A DNA stretch of 64,000 nucleotides. Origin: Plasmodiophora brassicae (lineage: Eukaryota; Endomyxa: Phytomyxea; Phytomyxea; Plasmodiophorida). The position numbers and the translations under genes are program-made. Location: NCBI GenBank assembly GCA_036867785.1, contig CP145421.1:620001-684000 (forward strand), read 5' to 3'. Positions 56,430 to 64,000 of this stretch are shown piece after piece (position 1 is the first letter of the stretch; every line of letters begins with the position of its first letter). Under the pieces are notes generated by a model that was not told where the DNA came from, ran no database searches, and saw only the letters and a program-made list of their open reading frames with translations.

Positions 56430-57176
56430 GACGCCGGTCTACAACGGTGCGACCGTTCGGGCGACCACCCGCGTCGTGGTCTGGATCAACATCATACCGA
56501 CCCAAGTTGACCGTCAGATCGACGACGGCGGGCCGCCCTTCGAACCATGAGGATTTCGGTACCTGGTGGAGTCCATGTCATTACATATTAGTTTTGCCTA
56601 CGACAAACGGAAACTGATGCACCAATTGAAGTCCCCTTCCAGGCAGGTCACGGGCGGCCTTGGTAACTGCTGGTTCGATTATATGCGTTCATGTGGCCGG
56701 GCCTGAGGAGACCAGTCGCAGTCAATGGAACGGGACATGCGACTGAGAGCAAGATCGACCAACCGATTCGGAATCTGGTGGAGGCATACCGCCAGCCGGA
56801 AGTACGGGTTCGACAGCTGGTAAGAATTCGATCTACGCGTGAGAATGAGCTTGCAAGCATTGTACGCTGTTGCAGCCTGCAGGCGGGCAACGTACGGTCA
56901 CATCTTGCGGAAACCTGACGTCAGCATGGCCTCCAGATCTTTGCTCAGACCAATGTAGATACCATGAGAGGCGAAGAATGATGCAAGCGTCACTCACTCA
57001 CGTAGCGAACTCGCCTGCACCGTCATCCAGTAGTTGGACTTAGGCGTGCCGGAATGAAGAGAAACCAGTGCAATTTAGACAGGTACCTGTTTAGCTCCTT
57101 CTATATCACATCGATCCATACGATTACCATTTCTAAATGGGCAGGGATTGTGCTTGACCACACGGGTGATCGAGGG

Positions 57177-57359
57177 ACAGGACGCGACAACCGCTGAGGG
57201 AACGTTAACGACGACGGTAGAGGTGAAACATGTGATATCACATGTTTCACCTCCTCTTCACATGTTTCACCTCCTCTTCACATGTTTCACCTCCTCTTCA
57301 CATGTTTCACCTCCTCTACCGTCGTCGTTAACGTTCCCTCAGCGGTTGTCGCGTTCTGT
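57177..57359. repeat. long palindrome with a central four-copy 20-bp tandem repeat
   Basis: The left arm 57177-57235 (ACAGGACGCGACAACCGCTG...) is repeated in reverse complement at 57298-57359 (ending ...GCGGTTGTCGCGTTCTGT). It includes the words AACGTTAACGACGACGGTAG and GAGGTGAAACATGTGA. Between and overlapping the arms, CACATGTTTCACCTCCTCTT occurs four times from 57239 to about 57318. The repeat unit is a copy of the inner arm, so slippage at the palindrome apex may have created it. Confidence 0.93.
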
Positions 57360-57792
57360 CGATAAGCCCAAGGAGCAAATCGTTGTTGCGATCACGCGAA
57401 TGGAGATCTTCACTAAATAGCAATGGGCTATGTCAGAGGCTAAAGGAGCCCTGTATCATCATCGGTACATACATCAGCTCATGCTTGAGAATGAAGGGAC
57501 GGGGGGCACGAAGCATTACAAGAGGTCTCCGGATAGTGCATGGCCATGCTTCTGCACGACTCCAGAAACACGTCCCCGCCAACTGGCGAATCGATTGTTT
57601 CGCACCACATGAGACCAATGGCCGATGACAACTAGATCAGAGGAGCAGCTGCTGCTGTGACCTAGCTGGCGCCGATCCGAACGGTCATGATGATGGGGAC
57701 TCGAAGGTTTCTACGGCCTGGGGGTTGGGTTGTATGGTTCCCCACTTGCCACATGTACGGCATACATATTTTACTGGACGAGTAAAGAATGA

Positions 57793-58811
57793 TTACGCGC
57801 AAGGGGCCAACGACACGGTCTGCGATTGACGTAACGGTGTGAGCGCGGCGACCACCCAGGGGTGGTTCATGGCTTCCAGGGCCGTCATCCGCGCGCACGG
57901 CTTCGAGGTCATCAGGCGCGCGATCAGGTGCTTCACCTCGTTCGATGCAGGGATGTCCGACGGGAAGAACGCGCCGTACCCGGATTTCGTGACCGGGTTG
58001 AACCCGGCCAGGACCCGACCGTGGATCGTCTTTGTATCATCGGTATTCCCGAATGGGTCTATGATGGCAAGATTAATCCACAGAAGCGGGGGCGAACCTC
58101 ATGCACAGGCGACTACCGAAGGGGTTGAATCCAAAGATCATGACGAACAGGACGACGCCTAGAGACCAGCAATCGGATGGGAAGGAGTATGACCCAGATA
58201 TAACGTCTGGCGATTGATAGTTCGGTGTCCCGACGATTTCCCGGAGAGGCTCGCCGCCCTGGCACGCCTGCGACATGCCAAAGTCGATTAACCGCAGGCT
58301 ACTGTCACGTTCGTCGGCGAACATGATGTTGCTGAGCTTGATGTCACCATGCACTAGGCTGGGCCAGTGTCAGTGCAACGTGGACGAGGCACCTGCGCGA
58401 TTAGTTAACGTACCGTTCGCGATGGATATGGACGACCGCACGAAGCAGGTTGCCAAATATGTTGGCGGCTGCGGGTTCTGGGACCTTGCCTCCGTATTTC
58501 ATGATACGATCGAACAGGTCGCCCCCGTTGCATTTCTCCATGACGATATGGACGTGTGTCTCGTTCTCGACGACATCGTAGAACTTGACAACGCACGGGT
58601 GACGTATCGTCGTGGCGACCATGACCTCGGAACGCATCAGCATCGCACGGCTACGCTCTCGTTTCGACAACGTCGACACGGGCTTCCTCATGATCTTAAC
58701 GGCGACGGCCTCCTTTGTCTTTCTGTCGATAGCTCCACATACCTGACCATATGATCCAGGGTGCCCGATCGTCTTCTGCAAATCATACCGGTTTTCGAAC
58801 GATTCGGGCAT
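57793..58811 (-). CDS. CAMK-like serine/threonine protein kinase
   Basis: Three or more exons. The start MPESFENRYDLQKTIGHPGS is followed by the ATP-binding Lys in AVAVKIMRKP and hinge KCNGGDLFDRIMKYG. Exon 2 has the catalytic loop MHGDIKLSNIMF (the usual Arg of HRD is Gly), DFG in RLIDFGMSQ, and the activation-segment end GTPNYQSPDVI. DCWSLGVVLFVMIFGFNPF is typical of CAMK/CDPK kinases. The last exon gives AGFNPVTKSGYGAFF, HLIARLMTSKPCARMTALEA and NHPWV, then stop at 57793. No EF-hands are seen, so it is not a full CDPK. Regulation is unknown. The Gly-loop is unusual (GHPGSYGQV). Confidence 0.85.
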
Positions 58812-59019
58812 AATTTACGGAATTGGCCAGAGAGCGACGTGCGCTTAAACAAGCCCAGTTAAGAATGCAAGGCCAACAGCCTCATTGCCTGACGACGTCG
58901 ATCGCTGTGCTGTCAGGCGGGCGTGACTCACACGGGCTGCACGAGTGACGTCACCAAACGTGCACTGACCCAACCCAAGCTGGCCCATCTCACACGCCAC
59001 ATGGACATTCTAGAACGCA

Positions 59020-59517
59020 TCATGTTTCTGTATCCCTCGTGATGGTGTTTACCGCCGGATCAGCCGATTTGCACGATACAGGAAACTTCTTTACAAAGCC
59101 ACACGCGCGACACCGAATCGTCAGGAACAGCTCGTTGTTGTCCGCTAGGTTGCCATTCGTCAGGCACGAACAAATATTCAGGATCGTGTCTCCCTTAATG
59201 GCATAGTACCTCGAGTGACACGATATGTAGAAGATTTCCCAGGGATCAGGACCGCATGGCAGCCTTTACACGCGCACCGCTTTGCTTCAGGGGACCTGAC
59301 TTACTGTGAGACTCCATCGGCCCTGCGAGAGGACATCTGAGCATTACAGTCGGAGAACCAGGCGTTTGCTGATTCGCTTCAGGTCCATCTGATACAAGCG
59401 CGCTAGATTGCTCGCAGACTTGCTGGCCTGTCCCTGCACCAGCATGGCCTGTCCGATCTGCGCGAGGTAATTGATGCGCTGCCAGGCATCGGGATCGCGC
59501 CGGTTCTCCTTCACCAT
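59020..59517 (-). CDS. RPP21: RNase P/MRP protein subunit Rpp21-like
   Basis: The ATG at 59517 starts MVKENRRDPDAWQRINYLAQ, then LARLYQMDLKRISKRLVLRL, both typical of the Rpp21/Rpr2 helical N-terminus. Across introns follow CKGCHAVLIPG and ELFLTIRCRACGFVKKFPVS, providing two CxxC pairs for the family zinc ribbon. The stop is at 59020. The protein binds RNase P RNA and helps mature tRNA 5' ends in the nucleus. The short distance (90 bp) to the thioesterase on the same strand is noted. An upstream in-frame ATG at 59604 exists but does not fit the family N-terminus. Confidence 0.82.
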
Positions 59518-59607
59518 CGGGTGGATGCGTCCCGGAGTGCGCGCCGCACACCGCACCGTTGTTTGAACCGCATTCCACGGGCACATGTGTGTGTATTCGG
59601 CCAATTT

Positions 59608-60241
59608 CTACAGTTTGGAGATGAGTGGTACATCAGGTAGTTTGCCAGACGAGTCTGCCGCGGCGAACAGCTTCGTGTGGGTGCCGCGCGCGATCGTGGC
59701 CCCGTCCATGGTCTCTACCAGAACGGAAGAGAACGCGATCCGCGGTGTGCGTTGCAGGCACGTGGCACGAACCCTAACACGATGGTGAGACCGCGGAAAT
59801 GGACATCGTGGATCGTTTCCTGTGAGTCGCGACCCCCACCTGATCTTTTCGTTGACGGAAGCGGGCTTGAGCAGCGTGGTATTGAGCGCGATGCTGACCC
59901 CAGCGGCATCGGAGGCGGCGCGTTCGGCCTTGAGCACAATCGCCGCCGTTGACGCGATATCAACCAGGGATTCCATTGCGGCGCCATCCATCTTCCCCAT
60001 CGCGTTCGTCATCTGCGATTGGGAGCATTAAGAACCCCGCGAAACATTGACGTTGTGATGCGTGTTAACGAACCGCTTCGTTGATCGTGATCTGGGCCCC
60101 AATTCGTCCCTGCTTCCGGTCTACGTCCGTGAATTTCAACGCACCGAGCAGTGTAGGCGCGAAGCGTCTCCCGTTGACCATTCTCGATAGGCTTTCCATT
60201 ATAAAGTCGCCATCGCTGACTGCGGCAGGCGATAACGTCAT
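59608..60241 (-). CDS. ACOT13: ACOT13-like hotdog-fold thioesterase
   Basis: Exon 1 (ATG 60241) gives MTLSPAAVSDGDFIMESLSR and ALKFTDVDRKQGRIGAQITI. Exon 2 gives TNAMGKMDGAAMESLVDIAS, SIALNTTLLKPASVNEKIR and, after an intron, AFSSVLVETMDGATIARGTH then TKLFAA. This is the layout of ACOT13 (acyl-CoA thioesterase of mitochondria/cytosol). The family active-site stretch TNAIGTLHGG reads TNAMGKMDGA here, so the His-Gly-Gly is lost while the Asp of LVD remains. Activity is therefore uncertain. Two introns of ordinary length. Confidence 0.8.
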
Positions 60242-61170
60242 TATGTATGAGTATATGCAACCCCAACCCACGCCGCCCGCGGTCTGACCAGCGCACCGTT
60301 GACCGTCTGCACTTTGTGACGCACTGACGCTCGCGGCGCGCTCGTCAAAAAGCGCACCCCTGTGACTGCGGCGCGCGGACGCAGCCCGAGGCACCAACAG
60401 ATGCCCCATCGGCCCTCAATTTGGAACTCCACTACTGATGACGATGAAGCCGGCCACCATTTGTGGGGTCTTCCGAGCCGATTGCGTAGTTGGACGGATG
60501 CCCCCTTCACTTCACACAAGAGCACCTGCCCGAGTCGGGAAATTGAGGCCGGACTCACCAACGGGGCAAGGAGATTGGATCACGTCCATGCCGCGTCTCG
60601 TTTGACTGGAATCCGAGGCGAGACGTGCTTGCGGCACGGTATCGCGCCTGTGCCGGTGGTGCTTGGGTTCTTGTCGGGCAGCGATGATACGCCACCTGGC
60701 TATCTTCATGAGGCGAACTCGTCCTGCGGGGCGTACAGGCGCGAGGCCATTATGAACAGTCGCACACCCGTACAACGCAGTTTGCAGCCTGGTCGAGCTC
60801 GTGCTCGAGCTCTGTGAGCCCTTTTTAGTGTCAACCCGCTCTAAGCGGGTTTCGTTTACTCCACCTGTTATCGATCTATCGTAAACAGGCCTTACATGAT
60901 TGCCTGGCGTCATCATCAGACTACTGAAGCCCCGTCTAACATGGGACGTAGGCCTAATTACACCGAGTCTTCAGCACTAGACGCCACCCCGCCGTCGAGT
61001 CCATAATTCTGTACGACGTATCTTCCGATAGTCAACTGAGTCATTACGGTTATACTCCCACATCCCCAGCTCGAGTACTACCTGAACGTTAAGTGCGATT
61101 TGTTCAGCTCGGACTCCGTGGCGCGCAGTCCGGGACTCCGTGACAGTTCGCGGGGCGGTTCAAGACTGAA
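60242..61170. other. intergenic stretch between ACOT13-like gene and EIF1AD
   Basis: 929 bases. Frames open on both strands (for example plus-strand 60400-60817 and minus-strand 60241-60561) lack family resemblance. An 8-bp stem with 3-nt loop followed by a T-rich run lies at 60833-60852. Confidence 0.4.
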
Positions 61171-61682
61171 ATGGGACGCAAGAATTGGAGTGTCTCCGAT
61201 CCATCAGACATTCGCATTGACGACATAGCCCAAGTGACATCGACACGCGGCTCGAATCTCGTTGATGTCCGACGGAGGAACGGCGACAATGTTGTCTGCG
61301 TTATGGCCAATTGTTTCCGTGACACGAATTGGATCCGAAGAGGTAGGCACATGTCACTAGTCCTGGGATACCTATTCGATATAACACTGGCCCTGCTTTG
61401 AGTGCAGGTTCGTATGTGCTGATTGTCCCAATCGAGGGTTCTAAGACAACGGTGACGCATGAGGTCACTCATGTGCTCATGCCTGATCAAGTCAAGTCCT
61501 TGCGCCGGCAAGGCGCCTGGCCGACCGAATTCTCGGACGCCAGTTGTCGACCTCCATCGCCTGCTGTTGATGATGATGTTGCGGACGACGATGTCGATGA
61601 CCCTCTGATGCGGCCCAACACCAATCGCATTGAAGTCCCTCTATCACCATCGTCGTCCGATGACCTGTCTGAGTCCGATTGA
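61171..61682 (+). CDS. EIF1AD: EIF1AD-like protein (eIF1A/S1 OB-fold)
   Basis: Two exons. The start is MGRKNWSVSDPSDIRIDDIA; the OB-fold has QVTSTRGSNLVDVRRRNGD, then NCFRDTNWIRRG and, after an intron (GTAGGC...GTGCAG), SYVLIVPIEGSK. The following TVTHEVTHVLMPDQVKSLRR then QGAWPTEFSD matches human EIF1AD strongly. The acidic tail ends SSDDLSESD. EIF1AD takes part in late 40S maturation. Length about 140 residues. There is no close neighbour on the same strand. Confidence 0.9.
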
Positions 61683-61740
61683 ACCAATCCGTTAAATTTT
61701 ATGACTGTCAAAGTTCATCCGCAGCGGCGCGAGCACTGTC

Positions 61741-61961
61741 CACCTGCGGAGCCGAGAACACAGATGCCTGGAACTTCTTGCACTACGATACACGTTTCAG
61801 GACTTTTCCGTAGTGATAAATGAACAGACTACCTAGGTCCGTCCTTACTCCAGCGGGCGAAGGCGTCCTTGGTTATGCCTATTCATCTATCAGTATGGTA
61901 AATGCCTGAAAAATATATCGCTGTTCAAGAAGTTCCAGGTGTCTTCTCGGCTCCGCAGGTG
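61741..61961. repeat. 36-40-bp inverted repeat with about 145-nt spacer
   Basis: CACCTGCGGAGCCGAGAACA...CTTCTTG at 61741-61780 is the inverse of CAAGAAGTTCCAGG...GCAGGTG at 61926-61961, with a 4-nt gap and two mismatches. Arms are just outside the EIF1AD 3' end. A minus-strand 63-residue frame (61879-62070) overlaps the right arm. Confidence 0.82.
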
Positions 61962-62091
61962 GGCCGTCTTTGAACGTTAGCAATAGTTGGTGCGCATTGG
62001 GTCCCCGACGACCATCGTCGTGTGCAGGATTGATTGCGTAGAAGCGATTGCTTTTGCTTGATGGCGACATACTGGTCCAATGCTGTTAACG

Positions 62092-62445
62092 TTACGGGCT
62101 CCTAGCAAGTATATCCTCACGTAACGTCGTCAGATGACATGAGAGCCAGCCCTTCGACGTTTTCTTGAACAATTTCAAGTCGCCGACTTCGTATTCACCA
62201 AGGGCTTGATACAACGCGTTCCGTGGTTGGATGCTTACGTACGGTTTCACCGTCGCGCCAAGGCTAAGGTGGTACAACGCGGTACTGTTGACTCTATCGT
62301 CGTCTTCGCTTCCCGTACGTTTGTCATGATCGTCGAGGACCTCATTGGCGGTTGATCCCCGGAGCCGGACGACACCGTCGCGGGTCCAACACCTGGCAAG
62401 CTGAAAGCGCTGACCGCAGGCCGACGTATGGAGTTTTGTGGCCAT
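62092..62445 (-). CDS. unidentified ORF, 117 residues
   Basis: ATG 62445, MATKLHTSACGQRFQLARCW..., no recognised domain; charged middle part (DDHDKRTGSEDDDRV). It lies about 130 bp past the glycosyltransferase-like stop on the same strand and might be a separate small gene or an unrelated frame. Confidence 0.3.
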   Translation of the reverse strand: MATKLHTSACGQRFQLARCWTRDGVVRLRGSTANEVLDDHDKRTGSEDDDRVNSTALYHLSLGATVKPYVSIQPRNALYQALGEYEVGDLKLFKKTSKGWLSCHLTTLREDILARSP

Positions 62446-62575
62446 CAGGAACAATCCGAGATCCTCACCAGTCACCCTCCACGAAGTGACGTCGCGATAC
62501 TTGGACCCAGGGGTGACAATTGACGCACGAATTGCCAGACCAATACTATATGCCGGGCTACAATACGGTCAAGGG

Positions 62576-63647
62576 TCATCCGAAGGCGTGGCTTGGCTCG
62601 AGACGGCACTTTGCTGGAACCTCCTGAGTGAATGTCGTCCAACACGTCTGGAAGTACCGGCCCTGGGGCGAATAGTCCTGGACTTCGGTGCGGCCAACCC
62701 ATTCTCCTGTGTACTTCCTCGGCAGCGGGAACGGGCGCGTATCCGATTCGAACTTGCCACAGTGGAAGCTATCGTGCACGATGCTATCCTCGACCACGAA
62801 CGGCCACAGTACGTCTCCTAGCCAGGTCTCCTCCTTGCATGCGTCTGTGTCACCATTGTCCTGTGATCTGCAACGGCTGAGAAACTTGTCAATACTGGAC
62901 GGGACGTCAACCACGTCGCGAACGCTTGGCGCGTATGCACCCCAGGTGCCCTGTGTGAACATGAAGTTGCAGTGGGGCGTATGCAGATCGAGGTTACCGA
63001 TGGGATTGGGTATGCATGCTGTACAGGATGGTCCCGCATGATGTGGAACGTCCTGTTCGACATCATCCAGGCGTGGATCGCCGCAATCTCCCGGTCCGAG
63101 ATCCTGGTCGAGCACGCTCGCATGACGGCGAACTCGACGGCCGGATCGGCCAGCGCCAACGTTCGCCAGAATCGCTGCGAGTCGCCCGTCCATTTCGCGG
63201 AGGCATTATCGTCACGCAGACGAACAACGTCTCCACCCGCCTGTCGGATTTCGTCGGCGGTGCTGTCGGGGAACGACTCGCCGACGTAGAAACGCGATCG
63301 CCACCCAACGAGATACAGCGGCACGCTTTTGGCGTTCTCGATCGCACCGATTACTTCGGCCGGTTCGGTGCTGAGCAGCGCGAAGGACACGACCTTGGTC
63401 GCTGCGTCGAATCCAGGCCGCTTCCAGAACGGGACCGTCCTGTGCGGCCATCAGTGTCGGGGACGACGCCGCTGACCGCAATCACGGCAGACCGGTCGAC
63501 GGTCCGCGTCGGACCCGACAGCGTCCCGGATCGGGTCGCCCAGACCGCCAGCAGAACCACGACCTGGAGCGCCACCCACACCGCCAGCAGGTCGCTGCGA
63601 CGCATCCGCCGCTGCGCCGTCTGCCCCGGCAACGAATGTGACGGCAT
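62576..63647 (-). CDS. glycosyltransferase-like type II membrane protein
   Basis: The ATG at 63647 starts MPSHSLPGQTAQRRMRRSDL and a membrane anchor (LLAVWVALQVVVLLAVWAT), the type II topology of Golgi enzymes. After an intron near 63405-63475, RPGFDAATKVVSFALLSTEP and PLYLVGWRSRFYVGESFPD. Then VEFAVMRACSTRISDREIAA, FHIMRDHPVQHAYPIP, an intron (62950-63001), GTWGAYAPSVRDVV, ETWLGDVLWPFVVEDSIVHD and PFPLPRKYTGEWVG. The HIMRDHP, W-G and HDS...C motifs recall proteins annotated as glycosyltransferase-like in other eukaryotes, but I cannot name the family or the sugar. About 290 residues. It is divergent from the possible gene at the right edge. Confidence 0.6.
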
Positions 63648-63876
63648 GCACCACCGCAGGGCACGGCAAACCGTGGGGCACCACTGCCGACCCCCATACT
63701 ACCTATCGACTTGCGCCGCCGTTTCACAATGCGCAGTGCAGTTTTCTCCGACTGGCTATGCCATCGGGGGGCATCACACCAGTCGCCAGTCATCACCTGT
63801 CTCTGGCCCGCTGGACTTGACTGCAGTAGCGTCATTTTTGTTTGGGGTGTGCGGCGGCGACGTCGGGGGGATCGGG

Positions 63877-64000
63877 ATGGTCGTCGCCACGACCGTGTAC
63901 CGGCTGACGGCGCAGCGCGACCGCATGTACCAGGCGTTCCGGTTCGGCAGCGTCTTTCAAGTGTTTGCCACGGGTGCGTGTGCGATGGCGCTGCCAGTGG
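63877..64000 (+). CDS. possible HIG1-domain protein, N-terminal part, cut by window edge
   Basis: From ATG 63877 the frame MVVATTVYRLTAQRDRMYQA, then FRFGSVFQVFATGACAMAL resembles the HIG1 domain of cytochrome-oxidase assembly/hypoxia-response proteins (ATT..L...R...R.R....G). The match is short and continues past the edge; the frame is also open somewhat upstream. Treat as tentative. Confidence 0.3.
   Translation, partial: MVVATTVYRLTAQRDRMYQAFRFGSVFQVFATGACAMALPV

Larger units (their letters stand above)
55501..57792. other. 2.3-kb gene-poor stretch with three inverted repeats
   Basis: Between the topoisomerase start and the kinase stop no gene is recognised, though frames of 60-120 aa are open. 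Three distinct hairpin-forming sequences lie here (55860-55986, 56257-56320, 57177-57359). A minus-strand frame at 56187-56429 (MRLLQESDTSIKKRLKSKEA...) has plausible coding composition but no family. The stretch near 56880-56960 has minus-strand SFFASHGIYIGLSKDLEAML, a possible fragment of unknown origin. Confidence 0.5.

Noticed and set aside
57239-57318. Four 20-bp direct repeats as a CRISPR array
   Set aside because: Repeats abut without spacers, in a eukaryotic genome with no cas genes; they are part of a palindrome.
60362-60817. 151-residue plus-strand frame
   Set aside because: It begins with GTG, has no family similarity, and competes with equally open frames on the other strand.
60833-60852. 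Rho-independent-like terminator (8-bp stem, T-rich tail)
   Set aside because: The surrounding genes are eukaryotic; the hairpin is short enough to arise by chance.

Overview
The window is nuclear DNA of a GC-rich, compact eukaryote, most likely a free-living or parasitic protist. Genes sit on both strands a few hundred bases apart. Most are broken by very short introns of about 45-70 nt with ordinary GT...AG ends, and reading frames rejoin exactly across them. The proteins are eukaryotic housekeeping products: eIF3B, topoisomerase II, COG6, Rpn3, CNOT9, CHMP5, TFIIIC. No prokaryotic operons or ribosome binding sites are seen. GC-rich rhizarian protists such as plasmodiophorids would fit, but nothing here fixes the lineage.

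Left part (1-15000). A truncated IBtk-like ankyrin/RCC1 gene and eIF3B diverge from a shared promoter region, followed by a protein with two ZNRD2-type zinc ribbons. From about 5 to 13.3 kb lies an accessory island: two copies of a LITAF-domain gene inside a duplicated segment. Between and beside the copies are an intact Crypton-like tyrosine-recombinase element, a decayed internally deleted second Crypton, inverted copies of a SWIM zinc-finger transposase end, an 18-bp minisatellite, and the 3' end of a Ty3/gypsy chromodomain retroelement. An RBBP6/Mpe1-like DWNN-RING gene closes this part.

Middle (15000-44600). A many-exon xanthine dehydrogenase, in which two tiny exons (17 and 22 nt) carry the CxxC pairs of the two iron-sulfur clusters, is followed by SIN1 (TORC2), the large TFIIIC subunit, a RanBP9/10-like CTLH protein, PPIL2 (spliceosomal U-box cyclophilin), a PAQR receptor, pterin dehydratase, proteasome Rpn3, a WDR47-like protein, tRNA-Leu(CAG), COG6, RBM34/Nop12, FANCL and an unrecognised multipass membrane protein.

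Right part (44600-64000). A membrane-anchored P-loop NTPase, CNOT9, an F-box-like protein, CHMP5/Vps60 and topoisomerase II lead into a 2.3-kb gene-poor stretch with three separate inverted repeats, one of them with a 20-bp tandem repeat at its centre. Then come a CAMK-like kinase, RNase P subunit Rpp21, an ACOT13-like hotdog protein, EIF1AD, a glycosyltransferase-like type II membrane protein, and a possible HIG1-domain gene cut by the window edge.

The genes do not form one pathway. Many serve RNA and protein homeostasis (translation initiation, Pol III transcription, RNase P, mRNA deadenylation and 3' processing, splicing, proteasome, CTLH-type complexes) and membrane traffic (COG6, CHMP5, LITAF). 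No defence or biosynthetic cluster was found. The most unusual material is the transposon/LITAF island, the Fe-S microexons of xanthine dehydrogenase, and the inverted-repeat cluster near 56-57 kb. Exon boundaries were inferred by eye from frame continuity and family similarity.
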